Shown: positions 18,396 through 26,583 of the stretch, piece after piece
How the letters are laid out: each line of letters starts with the position of its first letter
How positions within the stretch are numbered: the stretch's first letter is position 1
Source of the DNA: Polyangiaceae bacterium
GTDB taxonomy: Bacteria > Myxococcota > Polyangia > Polyangiales > Polyangiaceae
Assembly: GCA_025936205.1 (NCBI GenBank)
Contig: JAICTU010000004.1
Coordinates: 1 to 47,776 of the forward strand
Length of the DNA stretch: 47,776 bases
Reading direction: 5' to 3'
Translations under genes and position numbers: made by a program
Notes under the pieces: generated by a model
Databases searched by the model: none
What the model was told of the DNA's origin: nothing
What the model saw: the letters and a program-made list of their open reading frames with translations, nothing else

Positions 18396-19626
18396 GCGCG
18401 CGTCCGCGCTGGACGTCGAGCTGTTGCGCGCGCAGTTCCCGGCGCTGAGCCAGCTGGTCCACGGGCAACCGCTGGTTTATCTCGACAACGCGGCCACGGT
18501 CCAGAAGCCCGGCTGCGTGCTGGATGAGTTGCTGCGCTGCTACACCGAGGGCTGCGCCAACGTGAACCGAGGCGCGCACACGCTGGGCGAGCGCGCGACC
18601 GAAGGCTACGAGCGCGCGCGCCGCACGGTGCAGCGCTTGCTGCATGCGCCGAGCAGCGAGGAGCTGGTGTTCACGAGCGGCTGCACGGCGGCGATCAACC
18701 TGGTCGCGCAGGGCTGGGGCGATCGGCACGTGGGTCCGGGGGACGAAGTGATCGTCACCGGGCTCGAGCACCATTCGAACCTGTTGCCCTGGCGGGAGCT
18801 GTGCAGGCGCAGGGGCGCGCGGCTGCGCAGCGTGCCGATCGACGAGCAGGGCGCGCTCGATCTCGAGGCCTACGCGCGGCTGCTCGGGCCGCGCACGCGG
18901 CTGGTGGCGGTGGCGCACGTCTCCAACGTGCTCGGCACGCTGACGCCGCTGCGCGAGCTGGCGCGGCTGGCTCATGGCGCCGGTGCGCGGCTCTTGGTGG
19001 ACGGCGCGCAGGCCGTGGCGCGCACGGCCGTGGACGTGCAGGCGCTCGGCTGCGACTTCTACGCGTTCTCGGGGCACAAGGTGTACGCGCCGTTCGGCAT
19101 CGGAGTCTTGTGGGGACGCCGCGAGCTGCTGGAGAACATGGACCCCTTGTTCACCGGCGGCGGGATGGTGGAGGAGCTGTCGGAGGAGCACGCGAGCTAC
19201 CGCCCCGTGCCCGCCCGGCTCGAGGCGGGCACGCCCAATGTCAGCGGCGCGCTCGGCCTGGGCCGCGCCATCGAGTGGTTGGAGCAGATCGGGCTGGAGC
19301 GTGTCGAGGCGCACGAACGTGAGCTGCTGCGCCATGCGCGGGCGGTGCTCGCCGACCTGCCCGGCGTGCGTCTGCTCGGCGGCGCGGAGCCGGCGCTGGG
19401 CGTCGTTTCGTTCGTGCTCGACGGTGTGCACGCGCACGACCTCAGCACGGTCCTCGATCACGCCGGGATCGCGGTGCGCGCGGGCCACCACTGCGCCCAG
19501 CCGGTGATGCAGCGCTTCGGGGTGCCGGCAGCACTGCGCGCGTCGTTTGCCGTGTACAATACGCGGGCGGAGATCGACGCGCTGGTCGCCGGCCTGCAGC
19601 GCGCGAGAGAGGTATTCGCCGCATGA
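18388..19626 (+). CDS. SufS/CsdA-like group II cysteine desulfurase
   Basis: PLP-dependent enzyme of 412 residues that removes sulfur from cysteine as an enzyme-bound persulfide. It contains YLDNAAT, the NVNRGAHTLG segment, TGLEHHSN, the PLP lysine Lys231 in SGHKVYAP, and the catalytic Cys369 in AGHHCAQP, all characteristic of SufS-type enzymes. The ATG at 18388 has GGAG six bases upstream. It overlaps the preceding gene and is followed by a lipoprotein and a SufU-like scaffold. In this operon its likely job is to supply sulfur for the Mo-S-Cu site and for the CoxS clusters. General Fe-S assembly is the alternative. Confidence 0.9.
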   Translation: MAERASALDVELLRAQFPALSQLVHGQPLVYLDNAATVQKPGCVLDELLRCYTEGCANVNRGAHTLGERATEGYERARRTVQRLLHAPSSEELVFTSGCTAAINLVAQGWGDRHVGPGDEVIVTGLEHHSNLLPWRELCRRRGARLRSVPIDEQGALDLEAYARLLGPRTRLVAVAHVSNVLGTLTPLRELARLAHGAGARLLVDGAQAVARTAVDVQALGCDFYAFSGHKVYAPFGIGVLWGRRELLENMDPLFTGGGMVEELSEEHASYRPVPARLEAGTPNVSGALGLGRAIEWLEQIGLERVEAHERELLRHARAVLADLPGVRLLGGAEPALGVVSFVLDGVHAHDLSTVLDHAGIAVRAGHHCAQPVMQRFGVPAALRASFAVYNTRAEIDALVAGLQRAREVFAA

Positions 19627-19671
19627 GGGCGATTGCGCAGCCCGCCCGCTCGCTGTATCAGATGGGCCGGC

Positions 19672-20220
19672 ATGCTGGTCCGTGGAGCGACGCTCGCGCT
19701 GGTCTCGTGGGCGGTGCTGCTGGCAGCGTGCAACGACGAGGGCGCGCGTGCCTGCACGACCAAGGTCACGGCGGACGTCTGCGAGACGCCGGCCAACCTG
19801 CGCACGGACGGGGTGGCGCCGGTGGTGTGGGTGTCGGAGCCCGAGCTGGAACTGTCGCCCGAGCCACTCGTCGACGGGCGCTATCTACTCCTGCAGCGAG
19901 CCCTGGATTGTGGCGCCGACTTTGTGACCCCTCCCGAGACGCTGCGCCTGCAGAGCCTGGTGGAGGTCAGAGGCTGCGTGCTGCGAGTCACCTCGATCAG
20001 CGAGGAAGGGGCGGAGCCTCGAGTGAGCGTATCCACCTTCAACTACGGGGCGGACGGGGTGCTGGAGCTGACCGACGCCTGCTCGGCGGAAGCGAGCGAG
20101 GCGGTTCCGACCCGCTACGGCTTCGACGGGTCGACGCTGCAGCTCCCCGTCAGCGTCGAGCTGCCCGGGGCCGGGGGCAGCTCTCACGCCTGCAGCGGGT
20201 TCGACAGCTACGCGCTCTAG
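19672..20220 (+). CDS. hypothetical lipoprotein within the cox block
   Basis: A 182-residue protein of unknown function. The ATG at 19672 starts a typical lipoprotein signal: a short basic end, a hydrophobic core and the lipobox LLAAC. A longer frame from 19633 would bury the signal. The mature part has several Cys (for example ACTTKVTADVC and DCGADF) and beta-rich sequence, suggesting a small disulfide-bonded domain. It lies 45 bases after the desulfurase and 31 before the scaffold gene, so it is probably co-transcribed, although its envelope location does not obviously match cofactor assembly. Confidence 0.75.
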   Translation: MLVRGATLALVSWAVLLAACNDEGARACTTKVTADVCETPANLRTDGVAPVVWVSEPELELSPEPLVDGRYLLLQRALDCGADFVTPPETLRLQSLVEVRGCVLRVTSISEEGAEPRVSVSTFNYGADGVLELTDACSAEASEAVPTRYGFDGSTLQLPVSVELPGAGGSSHACSGFDSYAL

Positions 20221-20251
20221 CGGGCGAGCTCGCGCCTCATGGAGGCGCGGC

Positions 20252-20734
20252 ATGAGCGATCTGACCCAGCTCTATCAGGAGCAGATCCTCGAGCACCATC
20301 GCTCGCCGCGCAACGCGGGGCGCCTGGCTGATCCCACGCACTCGTCAGAGGCTCACAACCCGCTCTGTGGCGACCGCGTGCGGCTGACGCTGCGCGTGGG
20401 GGCGCTGCCCGATGCGGCGCTGGGCGTGCTGGAGGCGCGCTGCGACGCTCAGGGCTGCGCGCTGTGCCGCGCCTCGGGGTCGATGTTGACGGAGCTCGTG
20501 GCGGGCCAAAGCGTCGCTCGAGTGTCGCGCTGGCTGGCGCGTTTCATCGAGCTGGCGAGCGGGGCGCCCGGCGCGGAAACCGCACAGGATGCGGCCCTGC
20601 TCGGCGCTGTCGCGCCGTTGCTGGAGGTGCGGAAATTCCCGAGCCGTCGCCGTTGCATCACGCTGAGCTGGGAGGCCTTGCGAACAGCGCTCGCGACGGA
20701 GCCGTCTGCGCCCGGAGCTGCGACGCCCGGCTAG
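20252..20734 (+). CDS. SufU/IscU-like Fe-S or sulfur-transfer scaffold
   Basis: A 160-residue SufU-type protein. Its partner in Firmicutes-like systems is SufS, whose persulfide it accepts. The ligand positions are recognisable: Cys39 and Asp41 in NPLCGDR, Cys69 (with an extra Cys72) in GCALCRASGSM, and Cys135 in SRRRCITLSW. The extra Cys72 is atypical. The N terminus LYQEQILEHHRSPRNAG is the normal family opening. The ATG has GGAGG upstream. Together with the desulfurase it forms a complete SufS-SufU pair at the distal end of the cox block, directly before a terminator-like hairpin. Confidence 0.88.
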   Translation: MSDLTQLYQEQILEHHRSPRNAGRLADPTHSSEAHNPLCGDRVRLTLRVGALPDAALGVLEARCDAQGCALCRASGSMLTELVAGQSVARVSRWLARFIELASGAPGAETAQDAALLGAVAPLLEVRKFPSRRRCITLSWEALRTALATEPSAPGAATPG

Positions 20735-20736
20735 TA

Positions 20737-20768
20737 GGAGAAACCCGAAGTCCGCGCCGGGTTTCTCC
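20737..20768 (+). terminator. hairpin at the end of the cox block
   Basis: A perfect 11-bp stem, GGAGAAACCCG pairing with CGGGTTTCTCC, encloses a 10-base loop and begins three bases after the scaffold stop. There is no T-run on either strand. It lies between convergent genes and could end transcription from both sides. Confidence 0.7.
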
Positions 20769-20792
20769 AAATGTAGAGGAACTACCGAGGTA

Positions 20793-21956
20793 CTAGCCTG
20801 GGCCCGCATCCGGTGCCGGGGGCGCGGGCCGTGGCGGACGGGGCGCGCGCGGGCGACGCGGACGCTCGGGGCCGCCGAACAGATCGTCGTCCTCGAGGAT
20901 CTCCTGCGGCCAGCTCCAGAGTGCCGCGTCGTCCCCTTCCGCCTGGCGCATGGCCCGGAAGGCGCCGCGCGGCAGCTGGTTGCCGTCGCTGATTTCGCTG
21001 CCGTCGGCGCGCAGCGCGACCCAGATGGGGCGCCGGTGTGGTCGAGCCTCGTAGTACAGCACCATGTACTGCGGCGCCTTGCGCGGGCTCGCCCAGAGGC
21101 TGAAGGCGTAGGCTTCGTCGTGTTTGTAGAAGCCGTCGAGCGCGGCCCGTGCCGCGTCCAGGGGCGGGCCGTCCACGCTGCCGTCGCTGTCGATCTGCAC
21201 GCTTCTTTGCGACTGCTTCAGTCCTGCGCTCACGCCGCGCAGCAGCGCCCGATGGGCGGAGCGAGGCGAGCGTTCGGTGCGCAAGCGCACGCGCTCGCGA
21301 GTGGCATAGGACACCACCGGATCGCGGCGCGAGATCACCTTGCCGAGCGCGGCGCCCGTGGAGAGCAAGCCCGCGAGCAGCAGCAGGGTCAAGCGCCCGC
21401 GCCGGAAGCTCGAATGGTACCAGACCACGGTGGTCGCGATCGGCATGAGCAGCGCCAGCACCAGCAGCGTCTCGATCACCAGCGACGCGAGCACGAAGGG
21501 CAAATAGTCGATGAGCCGCAGCTCGGGCGCCCAGTCGCGAAAGTACTGCCACACCAGCGAGGCGAGGAGCAGCACCACACTCGCGAGTGTGTAGCTGCGA
21601 AACACCAGGAACTCGCGCCGCGCGGGGCGCGAGAACAGCCAATAGGGAAACAGCAGCGGATAGAAGACGTAGTAGGCGAAGGGGCGAGGGGGTTGTTCGG
21701 CGTAGAAAGATTCGAACTCCAGCGCTTGCGAGATCACGAGGTCCACCGCGCGCCAGCGCCGGGCGAGCCGGTGCGCAGCCTCGCTCGACACGAACACCAG
21801 CAGCGCCAGGGCGACGTCGATCAGCGCGCCGCGCACCGGAAAGAGTTGCGCGACCACCACGATCGCGAAGGGGGCCACCGCGAAGAAGGCCAGCCGAAAC
21901 ACGAAGTCCGCGAGCGAGACAGGGGAGGTGAACAGGGTGGAGCGCTTCGCGGCCAT
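20793..21956 (-). CDS. multi-pass membrane protein of unknown function
   Basis: Unrecognised 387-residue protein. The N-terminal half has about five hydrophobic segments: two near residues 15-60, then YYVFYPLLFPYWLF, SVVLLLASLVW, and a pair around LASLVIETLLVLALLMPIA and LLLLAGLLSTGAALG. The C-terminal half is soluble, with a motif-like region KHDEAYAFSLWASPRKAPQY and a tail of alternating Pro, Arg and Ala. The ATG at 21956 avoids an extra low-complexity N terminus that a start at 22070 would add. It is divergent from the patatin gene at 22094, with a strong hairpin between them. Confidence 0.75.
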   Translation of the reverse strand: MAAKRSTLFTSPVSLADFVFRLAFFAVAPFAIVVVAQLFPVRGALIDVALALLVFVSSEAAHRLARRWRAVDLVISQALEFESFYAEQPPRPFAYYVFYPLLFPYWLFSRPARREFLVFRSYTLASVVLLLASLVWQYFRDWAPELRLIDYLPFVLASLVIETLLVLALLMPIATTVVWYHSSFRRGRLTLLLLAGLLSTGAALGKVISRRDPVVSYATRERVRLRTERSPRSAHRALLRGVSAGLKQSQRSVQIDSDGSVDGPPLDAARAALDGFYKHDEAYAFSLWASPRKAPQYMVLYYEARPHRRPIWVALRADGSEISDGNQLPRGAFRAMRQAEGDDAALWSWPQEILEDDDLFGGPERPRRPRAPRPPRPAPPAPDAGPG

Positions 21957-22032
21957 GGAGCTCGATGCGGCGGATGTCGGTGCGGCGCCCCGCGGTTTCC
22001 GGCTTTTTGCTGAGGGGTGGACGGGTGGGACA

Positions 22033-22068
22033 GCTCGGCCGGGCAGGGGTGTGCTGCCCCCGCCGAGC
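22033..22068. promoter_or_regulatory. strong hairpin in the divergent intergenic region
   Basis: A two-part stem: the outer arms GCTCGGC (22033-22039) and GCCGAGC (22062-22068), and the inner arms GGGCAG and CTGCCC around a 7-base loop. It lies between the divergent membrane-protein and patatin genes, just upstream of a TAGATT box at 22073-22078. Confidence 0.55.
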
Positions 22069-22093
22069 ATGCTAGATTACCCTATAGGTACTC

Positions 22094-23491
22094 TTGTTAC
22101 TCGAGGACGACCTGAAAGCGGAACCGGTCCCGACAACGATTCAGCGCGGGGACACGCCGGATACCCCGCAGCCAGCCCTACCGCCCGGAGAGACGTCGCA
22201 CCAGCAGGGCAGCGGGGCCGCGCACCACAAAGGCGGCGGGGATCGGCACCACGACAGCGCGCCCAAGAGTTCGCACCGCGGGCCAAAACATCCAGAAAGC
22301 GGCGAGGGCATGACGGGCCTCGTCCTTTCCGGCGGCGGGACCCGGGGCGCCTACGAGGTGGGCATCATTTCCGGGATGCTCGAAGCGCTCGGCGGGAGCC
22401 ACGCCCCGAACCCGTTTCACATCGCCGCAGGCGCTTCCGTGGGCGCGATCAACGCCACCTTCGTCGCGGCCAACGCGCATGCCCCGGGGCTCAATCTGGA
22501 CAGCCTGATCAGCTCCTGGACGGGCATGGACTTCTCACGGGTCTTCAGCCCGCAGTTGCTCTCCTTCTTCCGGCAGCTATTTCGGGGTACGTCGCCGCCC
22601 GAGCGGGACGAGCAGCAGCTCGGCACCTCGCTGCTCAATCCGGCGCCGCTCGAGGCATTGGTGCAGGAGACGATCGACTTCGAGCGGCTGCACGAGAACC
22701 TGCATGGCGGAGTGCTCAAGGGCTTGTTCATCGCCGCGCTGCAGGTGGCCACGGGTAAGACCACCATCTTTTCCGAGCTCGCACCGGGCATGATTTACCG
22801 GCATTCCAAGGACCCGCGTCGTGCGGCCGCGCTGGAGCCCGTCACGCTCGACCATGTGCTCGCCTCCACCGCCATCCCGCTGCTGTTTCCTGCTCGGCGT
22901 GTGGGCAACGAGTTCTATTGCGACGGTGGCCTGAGGTTGAATACACCGATCGCGCCGGTGATTCGCGCGGGGGCCGAGCGCCTGGTGATCGTCTCGACCA
23001 CCTACGTGGACCGCCAGAGCTTGCCGCCTTCACCGGCGACGCTGGCCACCTATCCGTCGCTGGCATTCTTGACGGGCAAGGTGCTCAATGCGCTGCTCGT
23101 CGATCCGCTGGCGTACGACCTGCAAATCCTGGCGCGCATCAATGATCTGGTTGATATCCACCAGCGCGGCCTGCAGCCTCAGATTGGGCGCGACCTACAG
23201 CAGCGCATGATCCGCCGCCGTGGCGCTTCGTATCGGCATATCGAAACCCTGGTGTTCGTGCCCTCTCAGGACATCGCCCGCCTCGCGGCGCAGTATCTGA
23301 AGGACAATCTCCGGCGCTTCGATATCGGCCTGGTGGCTCGTCGCCTGCTGCGAAGCGCGGCCGAGGAAGGCAACGCTGACTGGGCTACCTACCTGCTGTT
23401 TGATGGTGGCTTTGCCCAGCAGGTGATCGAGCTCGGGCGTCGAGATGCGCTGCGCCGGCGCGACGAGATCAGAGCCTTCTGCCACGCCTGA
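22094..23491 (+). CDS. patatin-like phospholipase
   Basis: A patatin-family lipid acyl hydrolase of up to 465 residues. The oxyanion glycine loop is SGGGTRGAYE, the nucleophile elbow GASVG holds Ser115, and the catalytic Asp277 is in CDGGLRLN. The first 72 residues are rich in His, Pro, Ser and Gly and look disordered. The start is uncertain: TTG at 22094 fits the frame, while ATG at 22310 directly begins the conserved MTGLVLSGGG. There is no signal peptide, so it is a cytoplasmic or effector-type enzyme. After the core there are about 170 further residues containing many Arg, as in long bacterial patatins. Confidence 0.85.
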   Translation: MLLEDDLKAEPVPTTIQRGDTPDTPQPALPPGETSHQQGSGAAHHKGGGDRHHDSAPKSSHRGPKHPESGEGMTGLVLSGGGTRGAYEVGIISGMLEALGGSHAPNPFHIAAGASVGAINATFVAANAHAPGLNLDSLISSWTGMDFSRVFSPQLLSFFRQLFRGTSPPERDEQQLGTSLLNPAPLEALVQETIDFERLHENLHGGVLKGLFIAALQVATGKTTIFSELAPGMIYRHSKDPRRAAALEPVTLDHVLASTAIPLLFPARRVGNEFYCDGGLRLNTPIAPVIRAGAERLVIVSTTYVDRQSLPPSPATLATYPSLAFLTGKVLNALLVDPLAYDLQILARINDLVDIHQRGLQPQIGRDLQQRMIRRRGASYRHIETLVFVPSQDIARLAAQYLKDNLRRFDIGLVARRLLRSAAEEGNADWATYLLFDGGFAQQVIELGRRDALRRRDEIRAFCHA

Positions 23492-23506
23492 TCCAGCGCT
23501 CGGGGA

Positions 23507-23523
23507 TGCGGGGTGTCCCCGCA
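23507..23523. repeat. 17-bp GC palindrome, copy 1
   Basis: TGCGGGG, spacer TGT, CCCCGCA: a perfect 7-bp stem with a 3-base loop, followed by GAA. It lies just after the patatin stop. The same architecture recurs at 28240, 28543 and, in extended form, 28573. Confidence 0.7.
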
Positions 23524-23605
23524 GAAGCTGCGTCACGCATCCCACTCTGGCCTACAGATTGGATCGGCACTTGCCGATGCCAGGAGTCTGCTAGGCTTTG
23601 CGTTG

Positions 23606-23971
23606 GTGCCGACCAAGCAAGAAAGCAACTGGGAAGATCGTCGCCGGCACGTTCGTGTGCGTCCCGCGGGCGATTATGACATCCGTGTCGAGATCGTCGA
23701 AGGGGCGGTGTTCTCCAAGGTACAGGTCGTCGACCTGAGCCTCGGCGGCGTGGGTATCTTGATCGAACCGCCCGTGGACGGCTACGCGCTGCACGCGGCA
23801 TTGGAGCTGCGCATCAGCACGCCCGAAGCGGAGCCGGTGCGCGTCTCCGCGCTGGTGCGTCACCGCGCTCGCGGCGTGTGTGGTGCAGAGTTCCAGGGCT
23901 TGAGCGAGGCAGCGCTCGCGGCGTTGCGCCGCGCCGTCTCCGAGTTGCTCGAGCGCGGCAACTTGGCCTGA
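23606..23971 (+). CDS. PilZ-domain c-di-GMP binding protein
   Basis: A single PilZ domain of 121 residues, probably a cyclic-di-GMP receptor. The binding motif RxxxR is Arg13 to Arg17 in DRRRHVRV, and the second motif DxSxxG is DLSLGG (Asp43, Ser45, Gly48 region). The GTG at 23606 is preferred because it begins just before the domain and lies 8 bases after a TAGGCT box; starts further upstream add sequence unlike the family. Its stop is 9 bases from the end of the convergent FHA gene. Confidence 0.85.
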   Translation: MPTKQESNWEDRRRHVRVRPAGDYDIRVEIVEGAVFSKVQVVDLSLGGVGILIEPPVDGYALHAALELRISTPEAEPVRVSALVRHRARGVCGAEFQGLSEAALAALRRAVSELLERGNLA

Positions 23972-23980
23972 GCTGAGGCG

Positions 23981-24631
23981 TCAGCGGCGGCGGCCTGCCG
24001 CCGCGAGCCGGCTCTCCAGCCCTTGGCGCCAGGCGGTGAGCGATCCGTCCGCCCACCACGACTGAACGCGATCGGCGATCGCGCGGAGCCGGCGCTCTTC
24101 TTCCGCGCCCAGATAGGGCTGGGTGAGCCCGGCATGATCCAGAAGCTCATCTACCGCCGCCAGGATCACGCGCGTCGTCTGGGGGCGCTGCTCAGTTCCA
24201 CCTGCTGTCTCCAGCAGTACCTCGGCCAGATCGAGCACGGAGGCATGGTCGACCGTCGCCGTCGAATCGTCCTCGAACGGTTCGTCCGAAGGTTTGCGAG
24301 CCATGCGCTGGGTTTCCACCTGGCGCCGCGGCTCGGGCTCGTTGGCACGTGCCTCTTCGATCACTTCCATGTGATCGCTGCCGATGCGGATCTCGTCGCC
24401 CTTGGCCAGCTGCCGGCGCCGCGTGACGCGCTCGCCGTTGACCCAGGTGCCGTTCTTGCTGCCGAGCTCGATCAACGTCAGGGCCGCGCCGGAGCGCTCC
24501 AGCACGCAGTGCTCTCGCGACGCCAGCCGGCTGTTGAGAACGATCACACATCGCCGCGAACGGCCCACGAGGGTCTGACGTTGCGTCAGCGAGTATTCTT
24601 GACCGTCGTACCTAATCTTGAGCTCGCCCAC
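23981..24631 (-). CDS. FHA-domain protein
   Basis: A 216-residue protein with an N-terminal forkhead-associated domain that recognises phosphothreonine. The core motifs are intact: VGRSRRC, SREHC and ELGSKNGTWVNGE (about residues 20-70). The C-terminal 130 residues are helical, with an acidic Thr-rich segment (DDSTATVDHAS) that could itself be a phosphorylation site. This is typical of Ser/Thr-kinase networks in myxobacteria. It begins at GTG. No kinase gene is adjacent. Confidence 0.85.
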   Translation of the reverse strand: MGELKIRYDGQEYSLTQRQTLVGRSRRCVIVLNSRLASREHCVLERSGAALTLIELGSKNGTWVNGERVTRRRQLAKGDEIRIGSDHMEVIEEARANEPEPRRQVETQRMARKPSDEPFEDDSTATVDHASVLDLAEVLLETAGGTEQRPQTTRVILAAVDELLDHAGLTQPYLGAEEERRLRAIADRVQSWWADGSLTAWRQGLESRLAAAGRRR

Positions 24632-25031
24632 AAATCGGTACTCGACTCTAGAACGCCTGCGCGGCCGAGCGCGAGGAGGGGATGAGAGACTCGGGACGCT
24701 CCGCCGGCTGTCGCACTCGGGGTTGCCGGGGGCACCGGCAAAATACGGGCGAGAGGCATCGCCTCGAGACTCGCGTCATGAAGATAGAAACGGAAGATTT
24801 GCGCCTTCTCACTAGCGCTGACTCCACTCTCTCGTGGTGGCCGGGTGGAGGTGGGGTGGGAAGGGCATTTCTGAGCGAATCAGCTGAGCGAAGCAGTGCC
24901 GTGGTTCGGCCACAAGGTCAAAATGCGCAGGCCTGGATGGTGTCACTCCGATGGGAGGTCCCCCTCATGGCCCGGGCTTTCTCGAAGATTTTTGAACAAA
25001 GCAGGACGGACCTCAAGGGATTTCTGCGGCT
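24632..25031. other. intergenic region without a convincing gene
   Basis: About 400 bases between the FHA start and the end of the flavin reductase gene. A frame from an ATG at 24778 runs about 95 codons rightward, but it overlaps the flavin reductase gene on the other strand and resembles no known family. Part of the stretch (about 24770-24930) is poorer in G+C than the neighbourhood. It must hold the FHA promoter. Confidence 0.5.
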
Positions 25032-25526
25032 TCATGGCTCGCGCCCCAGCCCCGCCAGGCGGTGATAGCGCGAGGCGTGGAACAAAAGCGGCTCTCCCGG
25101 GTGCGGCAACGCCAGATGGATGCTGCCGACGCAGAGCACGTGATCGCCCACGTCGTGAGCCGCTTCCAGCTGGCAATCGAGATGTAGCACGGCGCCCTCG
25201 AGCAGCGGGCTGCGCGCACCGGGAGCGGCAGACAACGGTACGCCCTGAAAACGCACGCGCTCGTCCGGTTTGGATGCGAAGCGTTCGCTGAGCCGCGCCT
25301 GCGCGGTCGAAAGCACGCTGACCCCAAACAAGCGTGTCGAGAGGATCACCGGCAAGGTTGCCGATTGCCGATCGAGACATACTCCGATCAGAGGAGGAAC
25401 CAGTGAGACACTGAAGAATGCCGACACCGTCAGCCCCACGGGTTCCGTCGAGAACGAGGTCACCACGCTCACACCGCTCGGCCACTGCCGGAGCGCGCTG
25501 CGAAACTGATCGGGTGAAACGCTCAT
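25032..25526 (-). CDS. flavin reductase-like FMN-binding protein
   Basis: A 164-residue member of the flavin reductase family, which reduces FMN or FAD with NAD(P)H, often for a two-component monooxygenase. The opening SALRQWPSGVSVVTS and the flavin-binding block GLTVSAFFSVSLVPPLIGVCLD are characteristic. The GDHVLCVGSIHLA and PLLFHASRYHRL segments near the end complete the split barrel. No oxygenase partner is adjacent, so its physiological partner is unknown. The ATG at 25526 gives the standard family length. Confidence 0.88.
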   Translation of the reverse strand: MSVSPDQFRSALRQWPSGVSVVTSFSTEPVGLTVSAFFSVSLVPPLIGVCLDRQSATLPVILSTRLFGVSVLSTAQARLSERFASKPDERVRFQGVPLSAAPGARSPLLEGAVLHLDCQLEAAHDVGDHVLCVGSIHLALPHPGEPLLFHASRYHRLAGLGREP

Positions 25527-25590
25527 CCGTCTCGCTTAGAGACCTTTCGTCTGGCAAGCAAGCCTGCTGCCAAGACTGCCGGGAGATCCC

Positions 25591-26145
25591 TCAGCGGTTG
25601 CGGTAACGCCCGGCTTCCGCGATCGGTCCCGCCTCGGAGCCGCGCAGACGCACCGTCCAGTACACTTGAGCGCTGGATGCCGATGCCGGAAAGGCGACCT
25701 GGCGTGCTACCGACAGCACGCATTGATTGACGAGCTCGCTGGTGAACGTCGACTTGCCGAGCGTGACGTTCGCGACGCTTCCGTCAGGGCCAACCAACCA
25801 ACCGACCGTGACCGCGCCATCGCGGCTCGGGGAGTTGCCGAGGGTCTGACAGGCCCCGAAAGCGGGCTCCTGAGCCCGCACGGCAGCCGCCACGTGGCTC
25901 GGGCTGAGCCAGGGCAGGACCGGGCCGCTCTGCGCGCGAGAAGCACGCGTCGGCACAGCGGGCGTGGCTGCCTGAGCTGCGTGTTCTGAATCGGAGGGGG
26001 ATGGCTCGGCGCCTTCGAGGCTGGCTTCGTTGGAGCTGGTGCTCGCTTCGGGTGCGTGCGCCGGAGTGCGCCCGCTCGAACACCCGAGCGCGAGCAGCAC
26101 CGGCGCGATGCCTACACACGCCCACTGTGCGTTACTTCGCTGCAT
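25591..26145 (-). CDS. AgmX/PglI-type lipoprotein
   Basis: A 184-residue lipoprotein. The ATG at 26145 starts a signal with lipobox ALGC; a longer frame to 26199 would hide the signal. A Ser/Pro/Glu-rich linker follows. The C-terminal 90 residues resemble the AgmX/PglI C-terminal (TonB-like) domain common in myxobacteria: FGACQTLG, GAVTVGWLVGPDGSVANVTL, and NQCVLSVARQVAFP. In such proteins this domain sits in the periplasm. It may serve motility or envelope complexes, but nothing nearby fixes the role. Confidence 0.75.
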   Translation of the reverse strand: MQRSNAQWACVGIAPVLLALGCSSGRTPAHAPEASTSSNEASLEGAEPSPSDSEHAAQAATPAVPTRASRAQSGPVLPWLSPSHVAAAVRAQEPAFGACQTLGNSPSRDGAVTVGWLVGPDGSVANVTLGKSTFTSELVNQCVLSVARQVAFPASASSAQVYWTVRLRGSEAGPIAEAGRYRNR

Positions 26146-26583
26146 TCGTTTGATGATCAAATCCCCCCGGCACCTGTACGGATCGCGAAGCCCATGCATG
26201 AGAGCTCGAGCTTCCGCTTCAGCGTGGGGCTTGCTGTTTCATGTGCCCCTGCGGAACGAGCGCCGATGTGAGTTCCTGGCGCGCACGAACACCGCGAACC
26301 TGATCGACACAGTCGCCGCGCGCGACATGTCGGCGGCGCGCGGCGCGCCGCGCTGAGCCCCGCAACTGGGGCGGTCCCGGTCTGCCCCGGCCGAGCGCGC
26401 CGCTTTTCGCGTCAGACCGGAATTGCGCCGAGCGAGCCCGGCGCGCCAGGGATGGCGCGCGCAACAGAGCTGGCCGTCTGTGTGATTCACCCCTCGGCGC
26501 ACACATTTTCGGCAGGCGACCCCTGCTGCGTCTGCTAGGGTCCGCCCGCATTTTTCGGGCGCAAAGCTGCGCTCGGGCAAGGA
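26146..26583. other. divergent intergenic region
   Basis: About 440 bases between two divergent genes with no credible coding frame. It contains a GC-rich low-complexity stretch near 26330-26400. A TAGGGT box lies at 26536-26541, 42 bases before the ABC-F start, and is the best -10 candidate for that gene. Confidence 0.4.

Noticed and set aside
24778..25065. Rightward frame of about 95 codons
   Set aside because: Overlaps the flavin reductase gene on the other strand, has no Shine-Dalgarno and resembles nothing.
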